Origin: an uncultured Paracoccaceae bacterium
GTDB lineage: Bacteria > Pseudomonadota > Alphaproteobacteria > Rhodobacterales > Rhodobacteraceae
Reading direction: 5' to 3'
NCBI GenBank assembly: GCA_937927885.1
Contig: CALEZJ010000220.1
Location: 1 to 5,313 of the forward strand
Length of the DNA: 5,313 bases
The notes below the pieces were generated by a model. That model saw only the letters and a program-made list of their open reading frames with translations, was not told the origin of the DNA and ran no database searches. Positions 1 to 5,313 of the stretch are shown here, in pieces. The position numbers and the translations under genes were made by a program. Numbering within the stretch: position 1 is the stretch's first letter; each line of letters starts with the position of its first letter.

Positions 1-343
1 AGCGGACGCCCATGCCGGGGGCGCTGCACAGGGCGATGGTACAATCGGTGTCAGCCACCGCAACCCAATCGCTGCCATTCGGCAGGTAAAGGCAATGCGG
101 CGGGGTCTTTTCGAACACGCTCAGCCGGTCGCCCAAGGTGCCCCAGTCCTGCCCGGCGCCGGTGATCGCTGCCTTCCCTTCGACCATGACCAGAATGACC
201 TCGCGGTCCGCGGTGACGCCACTGACGCTTTCCCCGGCGCGCAGCCGGTGCAGCGCAAAGCCGACATACCGCCATCCTGCGCTGGCGGGCGAGATGTCAT
301 GCACCGCGCCATGGCGGCCAAAGGGCTTCCTGAGCAGGCTCAT
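1..343 (-). CDS. iolB: 5-deoxy-glucuronate isomerase IolB, N-terminal part (cut by window edge)
   Basis: IolB isomerises 5-deoxy-D-glucuronate to 5-dehydro-2-deoxy-D-gluconate in cytosolic inositol catabolism. About 114 N-terminal residues are visible; the family is about 270 residues long, so more than half lies beyond the left edge. The start MSLLRKPFGRHGAVHDI, then SAGWRYVGFALHRLRAGE (21-38), EVILVMVEGKAAI (48-60) and the stretch FEKTPPHCLYLPNGSDW (77-93) match the N-terminal cupin half of the KduI/IolB family as I know it. The ATG (343-341) overlaps the iolE stop as ATGA, and a GGAAGG sequence lies 10 nt upstream, so translational coupling with iolE is likely. The reading frame is open up to the edge with no sign of damage; the truncation comes from the window. 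The zinc-binding region expected in the C-terminal half cannot be checked. Confidence 0.93.
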   Translation of the reverse strand, partial: MSLLRKPFGRHGAVHDISPASAGWRYVGFALHRLRAGESVSGVTADREVILVMVEGKAAITGAGQDWGTLGDRLSVFEKTPPHCLYLPNGSDWVAVADTDCTIALCSAPGMGVR

Positions 344-1233
344 GTCAGCCCCACCTTCCGCGCGAGGCGCTTCAGCGTATGCAGGCCAAGGGTCTGGTAC
401 ATAAGGGGATTGCGCACCGCCGGGTCCTGTTCGGCCTCGATCACGATCCAGCCGTCATAGCCAGCATCTTTCAGAATCCGCAGCAGGGGTTCGAAATCGA
501 CCGCGCCCTCCTGGTCGCCGGGCACGGTGAACACGCCCGCCCGAATGCCGTCCATGAACGACAGTCCCTCGGCCTGCACCCGAGCCCGAATGGCGGGACG
601 GACGTTCTTGGCGTGGAAGTGGCGCACCCGCGTGACATGGCGGGCCAGCACCGCGACCGGATCGCCGCCGCCAAACCAGCAATGCCCAGCGTCGAACAAC
701 AGCTTCGTGGCAGGCCCTGTCGCCGCCATGAAGGCGTCGATATCCTCAGGGCTTTCGACCACCGTGCCCATGTGGTGATGGTATACCAGATCAATCCCTT
801 GTGCCGCGCAATGCGCTGCGACCGCTTCCACTTTCGCGCCAAAATCGCGCATCTGGCCGGCCGAAAGCCGCGGCCGGGTGGAGAGAGGTTGCGCCAGGCC
901 CTGTACGGAGTTCGACGTTTCACATACGATCGCCACCTTGCAGCCGTTGTGCTTCAGTTTGTCCAGATGGGGCTGGATGGCGGCAATCTCCTCTGCGACC
1001 GAATGGGCCAGCAGGTTCATCGAGTGCCAGCCCGATACGAATGCCAGCCCATGGTCGGCCAACAGCCGCCGCAGCGCCTCGGGGTCATTGGGCCAGCGGT
1101 GGCCGTTCTCGATGCCGTCAAAGCCGATTACCTCGCCGGCTTCATGCAGGATGCGTTCGGTGGGGATGTCGGCGCCCAGGGTCTGGTCGTCGTCGTTGGC
1201 CCAGGCGATGGGGTTGGTGCCAAAGCGGATCAT
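340..1233 (-). CDS. iolE: Inosose dehydratase IolE (2-keto-myo-inositol dehydratase)
   Basis: IolE removes water from 2-keto-myo-inositol to give the diketo intermediate 3D-3,5/4-trihydroxycyclohexane-1,2-dione, using a divalent metal in an AP-endonuclease-2-like TIM barrel in the cytosol. With the start at 1233 the protein has 297 residues, close to the roughly 300 usual for the family. Recognisable blocks are MIRFGTNPIAWANDDDQ (1-17), SNSVQGLAQPL (107-117), YHHHMGT (151-157), LLFDAGHCWFGGGDP (178-192), HFHAKNVR (205-212), GVFTVPGD (233-240) and GWIVIEAEQDPAV (261-273). The His, Asp and Glu residues in these blocks are the likely metal and substrate ligands. The start was chosen because family members begin at or close to the IRFGTNPI-like segment. 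It follows the iolD stop by one base (TGACATG), so reinitiation is plausible. An in-frame ATG at 1272 would add 13 residues and has a better Shine-Dalgarno sequence. Function is confident; the exact start is not. Confidence 0.95.
   Translation of the reverse strand: MIRFGTNPIAWANDDDQTLGADIPTERILHEAGEVIGFDGIENGHRWPNDPEALRRLLADHGLAFVSGWHSMNLLAHSVAEEIAAIQPHLDKLKHNGCKVAIVCETSNSVQGLAQPLSTRPRLSAGQMRDFGAKVEAVAAHCAAQGIDLVYHHHMGTVVESPEDIDAFMAATGPATKLLFDAGHCWFGGGDPVAVLARHVTRVRHFHAKNVRPAIRARVQAEGLSFMDGIRAGVFTVPGDQEGAVDFEPLLRILKDAGYDGWIVIEAEQDPAVRNPLMYQTLGLHTLKRLARKVGLT
354..359 (-). promoter_or_regulatory. Ribosome binding site for iolB
   Basis: GGAAGG lies 10 nt before the iolB ATG at 343, within the last codons of iolE. 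Together with the ATGA overlap it supports coupled translation of iolE and iolB. Confidence 0.45.
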
Positions 1234-1234
1234 G

Positions 1235-3058
1235 TCACGTCCGGTGCTGAAGGTTTGAAAGGTACTGGGCATGGGCGGTAGTCACCTCGGGCCGGTCCGA
1301 GACTTGCGGCACGGCGACATCCCACCAATGCCCGCCGTGCGGGGTGCTCGGATAGGGGTCGGTGTCGACGACGATCACCAGTGGGCGCGTCTTCCCATGT
1401 CGATGGGCGAGCGCGGTTTCCAACTCGGCAATCGTGGCGACCTTGACCGCCTCGGCGCCCAGGCTGGCGGCATGCTGGGCAAAGTCGATGACGGAAGGGT
1501 TCACATGATGGCTGTGGACCAGCAGATTGTTGAACTCCGCCCCACCGGTCGCCATCTGCAACCGGTTGATGCAACCATAGCCCCGGTTGTCGGTCAGCAC
1601 GACGGTAAAGGGAATGCCCATCATCGCGGCCGTTGCCAACTCGCTGTTGGCCATCAGGTAACTCCCATCGCCGACCATGCAGATCACGTCGCGTGCGGGC
1701 TCGGCCATCTTGATGCCCATGGCGCCCGCCACCTCGTAACCCATGCACGAAAAACCATATTCCATGTGATAGGAGCCGGGACGCCGCGCTTTCCAAAGCT
1801 TGTGCAACTCGCCGGGCATGGTTCCTGCGGCGCACATGACCACCGTGTCCGGGCCACTCGCACGCTGGACGGCGCCGATCACTTGCTGGTCCGTCGGCAG
1901 GGAATTGCCCTCGGGCGCTGCGGTCAGCGGGTCAACGGAGGCGAACCAGTCGGCCTTCAGCCCCTCGGGAGGGGGAGGGGCACGATGGCCGCGCAGTTCG
2001 AAAGACAAGGCCGTCAGTGCCATCGCGGCATCGGCACAAAGGGGCTCGGCCCCGTGCTTCATCGCGTCATAGGCCGCAACATTGATCGAAACCAGCCGCC
2101 GCGCTGGGTTGCGGAACAGGGCCCAGGACCCCGTGGTGAAATCCTGAAATCGCGTTCCGACACCGATCACCAGATCGGCCGTGGCGCACAGGGTGTTGGC
2201 ACTGGTGGCTCCGGTGACTCCCACAGGACCAAAGTTCCAGCCGTGGTCCCACGGCAAGGCCGATTTGCCGGCCTGTGTCTCGACGACTGGTATGCCGTGA
2301 TCCTCGGCGAAGCGGGCGAGGTCCGCGCTGGCGTCGGAAAAATGGACGCCCCCTCCCGCCACGATCACCGGCTTGCTGGCCGACCGGATCAGATCGCGGA
2401 CGCGAAAGACCTCCGCCTGATCGGGATAGGGGCGGCGTAATGGCCAGCGCTTTGGTACAAAGAAACCTTCGGGCCAATCGTAAGCCTCGGCCTGCACGTC
2501 CTGACAAAACGCCAGGCAAACCGGACCGCAATCGGCCGGGTCGGTCATCACCCGCATTGCGCGGGGTAGCGCGGTCAAGAGTTGCTCGGGACGGGTAATG
2601 CGGTCGAAATAGCGCACCACCGGGCGGAAGCAGTCGTTCGCGCTGACCGTTCCATCCCCGAAATCCTCGATCTGTTGCAGAACCGGATCGGGGCCTCGGC
2701 CGGCAAAAACGTCACCGGGAATGAACAGCACCGGCAGCCGGTTGACATGCGCCAGCGCCGCCGCCGTCACCATGTTTGTGGCGCCGGGGCCAATACTGGA
2801 GGTGACTGCCATAGCGCGCCGCCGCCCGCTCTGCTTGGCGTAGGCAATCGCTGCATGCGCCATCGTCTGTTCGTTGTGCCCGCGCCAGGTGGGGATACTA
2901 TTGCGATGCGCATGCAAAGCCTCTCCGATCCCTGCCACATTGCCATGGCCAAAAATTGCCCACATTCCAGCGATATATGGGATACCCTCTGGGGTGAGTT
3001 GCGCCGTCAGCCAGCGCACCATCGCCTGCGCGGCGGTCAGGCGGATCGTGTTCACCAT
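1235..3058 (-). CDS. iolD: 3D-(3,5/4)-trihydroxycyclohexane-1,2-dione acylhydrolase IolD (ThDP-dependent)
   Basis: IolD hydrolytically opens the ring of the diketo-inositol made by IolE, giving 5-deoxy-D-glucuronate. The protein has 607 residues, within the range of the family. It shows the three-domain plan of thiamine-diphosphate enzymes. The N-terminal pyrimidine-binding domain (about 1-190) has the conserved catalytic Glu at 63 in GHNEQTMAHAAIAYAK and TSSIGPGATNMVTAAA (86-101). The central domain (about 210-360) contains PVIVAGGGVHFS (230-241). The C-terminal diphosphate-binding domain has EYGFSCMGYEVAGAMGIK (433-450) and the GDG...N metal-ThDP motif from GDGSYLMANSE (463-473) to N491, then GYGCINRLQ (493-501). 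A proline-rich stretch, APPPPEG (360-366), probably links the middle and C-terminal domains. The ATG at 3058 is supported by AAAGGG 7 nt upstream and by the family-like start IRLTAAQAMVRWL. Acetolactate-synthase-like enzymes share the fold, but context and sequence favour IolD strongly. Confidence 0.96.
   Translation of the reverse strand: MVNTIRLTAAQAMVRWLTAQLTPEGIPYIAGMWAIFGHGNVAGIGEALHAHRNSIPTWRGHNEQTMAHAAIAYAKQSGRRRAMAVTSSIGPGATNMVTAAALAHVNRLPVLFIPGDVFAGRGPDPVLQQIEDFGDGTVSANDCFRPVVRYFDRITRPEQLLTALPRAMRVMTDPADCGPVCLAFCQDVQAEAYDWPEGFFVPKRWPLRRPYPDQAEVFRVRDLIRSASKPVIVAGGGVHFSDASADLARFAEDHGIPVVETQAGKSALPWDHGWNFGPVGVTGATSANTLCATADLVIGVGTRFQDFTTGSWALFRNPARRLVSINVAAYDAMKHGAEPLCADAAMALTALSFELRGHRAPPPPEGLKADWFASVDPLTAAPEGNSLPTDQQVIGAVQRASGPDTVVMCAAGTMPGELHKLWKARRPGSYHMEYGFSCMGYEVAGAMGIKMAEPARDVICMVGDGSYLMANSELATAAMMGIPFTVVLTDNRGYGCINRLQMATGGAEFNNLLVHSHHVNPSVIDFAQHAASLGAEAVKVATIAELETALAHRHGKTRPLVIVVDTDPYPSTPHGGHWWDVAVPQVSDRPEVTTAHAQYLSNLQHRT
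1282..1288 (-). promoter_or_regulatory. Shine-Dalgarno-like GAGGTGA for an alternative iolE start at 1272
   Basis: GAGGTGA, a good match to the anti-Shine-Dalgarno complement, lies inside iolD, 9 nt before an in-frame ATG at 1272. Used as a start, this ATG gives a 310-residue IolE with the extra N-terminus MPSTFQTFSTGRD and a 38-nt overlap with iolD. The ATG at 1233 has only a weak GGAC-type match upstream. The sequence also simply encodes Glu-Val-Thr of IolD, so it may be fortuitous. Confidence 0.35.
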
Positions 3059-3105
3059 GGTTTAACCCTTTGCTGCCAGTCTGGGGCCATGTTGCGCGTC
3101 TTCAT
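3052..3105 (-). CDS. Possible 17-residue mini-ORF bridging iolC and iolD
   Basis: An ATG at 3105-3103 shares its first base with the last base of the iolC stop (TGATG). It opens a 17-codon frame reading MKTRNMAPDWQQRVKPW, ending at a TGA (3054-3052) that lies just inside iolD, within ATGGTGA. An AGGAG sequence sits 7 nt upstream of this ATG, a better match than that of iolD itself. The iolD Shine-Dalgarno sequence (AAAGGG) lies inside the mini-ORF. No known protein is recognised, and the peptide may have no function. It could pass ribosomes from iolC to iolD by stop-start coupling, or simply be chance. Whether it is translated is not shown by the sequence. Confidence 0.25.
   Translation of the reverse strand: MKTRNMAPDWQQRVKPW
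3066..3071 (-). promoter_or_regulatory. Ribosome binding site for iolD
   Basis: AAAGGG lies 7 nt before the iolD ATG at 3058. It fixes the start at MVNTIRLTAAQ, which also agrees with the N-terminus usual in the family. Confidence 0.6.
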
Positions 3106-5012
3106 CACTCTGCTCCTGGATTGGCTGACCGGGCTTCGTCCCACAGGGCGCAGAGGCGCGCGTAATTGGCAGCCATCGTCGCCACAGCCGTTTCATCGTC
3201 GATCCGCCCTGCCATCCAGTCGCGCGCTGCCTCGCCAAAGATCGTGCGCCCTACGGCAAATCCCTTTACCAAGGGATACTTCGCCGCCTGCCGGAAACTG
3301 GCCGCAAGCACCGCCTCGGGCGCGTCAAGTCCCAGCACCACAATGCCGCGCACATATGGGTCATGCGCTGTGATTGCCTCCGTGACGTGATGCCAGGCCC
3401 CCTCGGTTTGCAGGGGTTCCAGCTTCCACCAATCAGGGAAAACGCCGATTTCATAGAACCGCCGGATCACTCGCGCGGTCGTGCCGTCGTCGGTTGCGCC
3501 GACCTTGGACGGGATCACCTCCAGCAGGAATTCCAACCGGTTGCGCCTGGCTGCGTGGAACAGGCGGCTGATGGTTTCCTCTTGCGCCGCCCACATCTCG
3601 GGCGAATCGTCGGGGTGGCAATAGCACAGCGCCTTGACCACCTGACCCAGAGGCCATTCGGAAAGCCCGCCGAAATCCGGCCCCAGTTCGGGCTCCAGCG
3701 TCAGCGGGCGCGAGCCTGGCCATTCCACGGGTCGACCCAGCCACAGCCCTGTTCCCGCCGCCGCGTGCAGCGTGTCACGACCCAGACGATTGTCACAGAG
3801 GATGCCATAGCCGTGCCGTCCGGCCTGCACCTGCAACGCAGCTTTCAGGCACAAGGCCTTGAACGTCCCGATCCGCACCGGGTCGGCGCCTGGAATTGCC
3901 TCCATCTGCACGCGATGGTCAAAGGCAAAAACGCGCATTTGGGGCCATTCCCCGCGCCGGGTGGTCGCCCAGTGGATTTGCTCCAGTTCTGGATCGTTGC
4001 GCAGATCAGGCCGCCGGATGCCACGCCGAAGAAAATGCTCCAGCTCAATCAACGACGGATACGCGGGCGTACACCCATGCCGACTGACCGCGAAGGCCCC
4101 ACAGGCATTGGCATATTTCAAGGCGGTTGGCCAATCGGCTCCGTCAAGCCAGCCCTTCAGCAGCCCGGCCATGAACCCGTCCCCGGCCCCCAGAACGTTG
4201 AAGACCTCGATGGGAAAACCCCGTCCGCTCTGCCCTTCGTCCAGCGTTTCCGGGATGGCGCCTTCAAAAGCCACTGCGCCCCGGGCACCCCTTTTGCATA
4301 CAAGCACTGCGTCGCTGAGGCCCCGCACCGCTCTGAGCGCTGCCAGTGTGTCTGTGCTGCCTCCGGCGATGTGGAACTCCTCCTCGGTGCCCACGATCAG
4401 GTCAAACAGAGGAAGGTGCGCCTGCAACCGGGCCGTTACGGCAGAGGATTCGACGAAGCGGCTTTCACCCTCGCCATGCCCGGCCACCCCCCACAGGTTC
4501 GGCCGGTAATCGATGTCGAGCGCGGCCTGCATTCCGGCTTCGCGCGCGATCCGCAGCGCCTTCAGCGTCGCGGCTTCGACACGCGGATGCGACAGATGCG
4601 TGCCGGTCGCAACCAGTGCGCGGGCCCTGCGGATGAACGCCGGATCGATATCCGCTTCGGTCAGCCCCATATCGGCGCAGTTCTCGCGATAAAAGATCAG
4701 CGGAAACCGCTCCTGATCGCGGATGCCCAGGATCACCAGCGCGGTCAGCCTGTCCGGATCAACCTTGACCCCATCGGTGCAGACCCCTTCGCGGGTCAGT
4801 TCTTCCAGGATAAAGCGCCCCATGTGCTCATCACCGACGCCTGTGATCACGCCTGAGCGCAATCCCAGTCGTGCCGCGCCGCAGGCGATGTTTGTAGGGC
4901 TGCCGCCGATGTATTTCTGAAACGACCCCATATCTTCGAGCCGCCCACCCACCTGCGTTCCGTAAAGGTCCACCGACGACCGGCCGAGCGTTATGAGGTC
5001 GAGGGCACTCAC
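3105..5012 (-). CDS. iolC: IolC: 5-dehydro-2-deoxygluconokinase fused to DUF2090 aldolase-like domain
   Basis: This 635-residue protein joins two domains. The N-terminal half (about 1-330) is a PfkB/ribokinase-family kinase that phosphorylates 5-dehydro-2-deoxy-D-gluconate with ATP. It shows GGSPTNIACGAARLG (36-50), DIDYRPNLW (166-174), the TEEEF segment (209-213) and the C-terminal PfkB signature NVLGAGDGFMAGLLKG (272-287), with Asp278 as the expected catalytic base. The C-terminal half (about 350-630) is a DUF2090 domain resembling class I, LacD-like aldolases, with VFAFDHR (361-367), ALCYCHPDD (461-469), EVIPSK (498-503), WWKLEP (528-533) and GFAVGRTIFGEA (584-595). Such fusions are annotated elsewhere as bifunctional kinase/5-dehydro-2-deoxyphosphogluconate aldolase. 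Kinases without the fusion, as in Bacillus, have about 325 residues. Translation starts at GTG (5012-5010), overlapping the iolG stop as GTGA, with GAGG 7 nt upstream. Kinase function is confident; aldolase function is inferred from family and context. Confidence 0.95.
   Translation of the reverse strand: MSALDLITLGRSSVDLYGTQVGGRLEDMGSFQKYIGGSPTNIACGAARLGLRSGVITGVGDEHMGRFILEELTREGVCTDGVKVDPDRLTALVILGIRDQERFPLIFYRENCADMGLTEADIDPAFIRRARALVATGTHLSHPRVEAATLKALRIAREAGMQAALDIDYRPNLWGVAGHGEGESRFVESSAVTARLQAHLPLFDLIVGTEEEFHIAGGSTDTLAALRAVRGLSDAVLVCKRGARGAVAFEGAIPETLDEGQSGRGFPIEVFNVLGAGDGFMAGLLKGWLDGADWPTALKYANACGAFAVSRHGCTPAYPSLIELEHFLRRGIRRPDLRNDPELEQIHWATTRRGEWPQMRVFAFDHRVQMEAIPGADPVRIGTFKALCLKAALQVQAGRHGYGILCDNRLGRDTLHAAAGTGLWLGRPVEWPGSRPLTLEPELGPDFGGLSEWPLGQVVKALCYCHPDDSPEMWAAQEETISRLFHAARRNRLEFLLEVIPSKVGATDDGTTARVIRRFYEIGVFPDWWKLEPLQTEGAWHHVTEAITAHDPYVRGIVVLGLDAPEAVLAASFRQAAKYPLVKGFAVGRTIFGEAARDWMAGRIDDETAVATMAANYARLCALWDEARSANPGAE
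3113..3117 (-). promoter_or_regulatory. Strong Shine-Dalgarno (AGGAG) at the 3' end of iolC
   Basis: AGGAG is encoded by the last codons of iolC, 7 nt upstream of the ATG at 3105 that overlaps the iolC stop. It is too far from the iolD start at 3058 (54 nt) to serve it directly, so it either drives the mini-ORF or is a coincidence of the Pro-Gly-Ala codons. Confidence 0.4.
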
Positions 5013-5313
5013 CCCGCAACCTCGGAGACAGACACCAGGCGTCCCTCGGCGACCGATAGCAGCGCTGCCTCGGCCAGAACCAGGGCCATCAGCCCGTCAT
5101 GCCCCGTGGTCGGCGTCGGTGCGCCATCCGCCACGGCCGCAACAAAGGCTGCGATTTCGTTGGCATAGGCGGCGGTATAGCGGGTCATGAAGAAATTCAG
5201 CAAAGCCGGTTCATGAAAACCCGCGCCATCGGCCAGGGTGATATTCGCCAGCGCCGTGTTCTTGGCCGCGACCATGCCCTTGGATCCCAGCACCTCGATG
5301 CGCTGGTCATATC
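5009..5313 (-). CDS. iolG: Inositol 2-dehydrogenase IolG/IdhA, C-terminal part (cut by window edge)
   Basis: Only the last 101 or so codons are present; the N-terminal Rossmann domain lies beyond the right edge. The visible part reads YDQRIEVLGSKGMVAAKN from the edge, then FFMTRYTAAYANEIAAFVAAVADG and a final helix, LAEAALLSVAEGRLVSVSEV. This is the typical C-terminus of the Gfo/Idh/MocA family, and the YDQRIEVLGSKGM block is characteristic of myo-inositol 2-dehydrogenases. These enzymes oxidise myo-inositol to 2-keto-myo-inositol with NAD+, the first step of the pathway encoded downstream. The stop TGA (5011-5009) overlaps the iolC GTG start. The frame is open to the edge. Because the catalytic Lys/Asp/His motifs are outside the window, a related dehydrogenase (for example scyllo-inositol-specific) cannot be excluded, but position directly before iolC favours IolG. 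The gene is also called idhA in rhizobia. Confidence 0.88.
   Translation of the reverse strand, partial: YDQRIEVLGSKGMVAAKNTALANITLADGAGFHEPALLNFFMTRYTAAYANEIAAFVAAVADGAPTPTTGHDGLMALVLAEAALLSVAEGRLVSVSEVAG
5020..5023 (-). promoter_or_regulatory. Ribosome binding site for iolC GTG start
   Basis: GAGG lies 7 nt before the GTG at 5012, within the last codons of iolG. It supports the non-ATG start of iolC, which overlaps the iolG stop in the string GTGA. Confidence 0.55.

Noticed and set aside
379..1281. A 300-codon open frame on the plus strand, opposite iolE
   Set aside because: It mirrors iolE codon for codon in the opposite phase and resembles no known protein, so it is a shadow of the real gene.
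1968..1980. G-rich run on the plus strand (gggagggggagggg)
   Set aside because: It is the complement of proline codons in the APPPPEG linker of IolD. Coding use explains it, and the tract is too short to claim a G-quadruplex with regulatory function.
1271..2440. A 389-codon open frame on the plus strand, opposite iolD
   Set aside because: Antisense to the C-terminal two thirds of iolD. The Gly/His/Arg-rich translation shows no family motif and no convincing ribosome binding site or operon context.
3076..3084. Short inverted repeat CCAGTCTGG in the iolC-iolD gap
   Set aside because: The arms are only 4 bp with a 1-nt loop, the flanks do not extend the pairing and no T-run follows, so it cannot act as a terminator.
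3363..4856. A 497-codon open frame on the plus strand, opposite iolC
   Set aside because: It is antisense to a clearly recognised gene. Its translation is rich in Arg, Gln, Pro and His with no recognisable domain, as expected for shadow frames in GC-rich DNA.

Overview
The window carries the core of a myo-inositol catabolism operon, read entirely on the minus strand. In transcription order (right to left) it holds: the 3' end of an inositol 2-dehydrogenase gene (iolG/idhA, cut by the right edge), iolC fused to a DUF2090 aldolase-like domain, iolD, iolE, and the 5' part of iolB (cut by the left edge). The high GC content, the order iolG-C-D-E-B, the iolC-DUF2090 fusion and the general feel of the proteins suggest a Gram-negative alphaproteobacterium, perhaps Rhodobacterales-like. 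That placement is an inference from memory of such clusters, not a search result.

Layout: about 5009-5313 is the iolG C-terminus. Bases 3105-5012 are iolC, starting at a GTG that overlaps the iolG stop by 4 nt (GTGA). Bases 3059-3104 are the only real intergenic gap (46 nt). It is bridged by a possible 17-codon mini-ORF with a strong Shine-Dalgarno sequence that overlaps both neighbours. Bases 1235-3058 are iolD. Bases 340-1233 are iolE, 1 nt after the iolD stop; an alternative start at 1272 has a better ribosome binding site. Bases 1-343 are iolB, starting in a 4-nt ATGA overlap with iolE. No stretch longer than 46 nt lacks a gene on the coding strand. I see no tRNA, rRNA, mobile element, CRISPR array, operon promoter or terminator.

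Working together, IolG oxidises myo-inositol to 2-keto-myo-inositol (scyllo-inosose). IolE dehydrates it, IolD hydrolytically opens the ring to 5-deoxy-glucuronate, and IolB isomerises that to 5-dehydro-2-deoxy-gluconate. The kinase half of IolC phosphorylates the product, and its DUF2090 half probably cleaves the phosphate ester to dihydroxyacetone phosphate and malonate semialdehyde. Only the malonate semialdehyde dehydrogenase (IolA), the transporter and the regulator of the usual pathway are missing, and they may lie outside the window.

I did not find a novel system here. The points worth a second look concern translation signals (the mini-ORF between iolC and iolD, the iolE start) and the catalytic role of the fused IolC domain.
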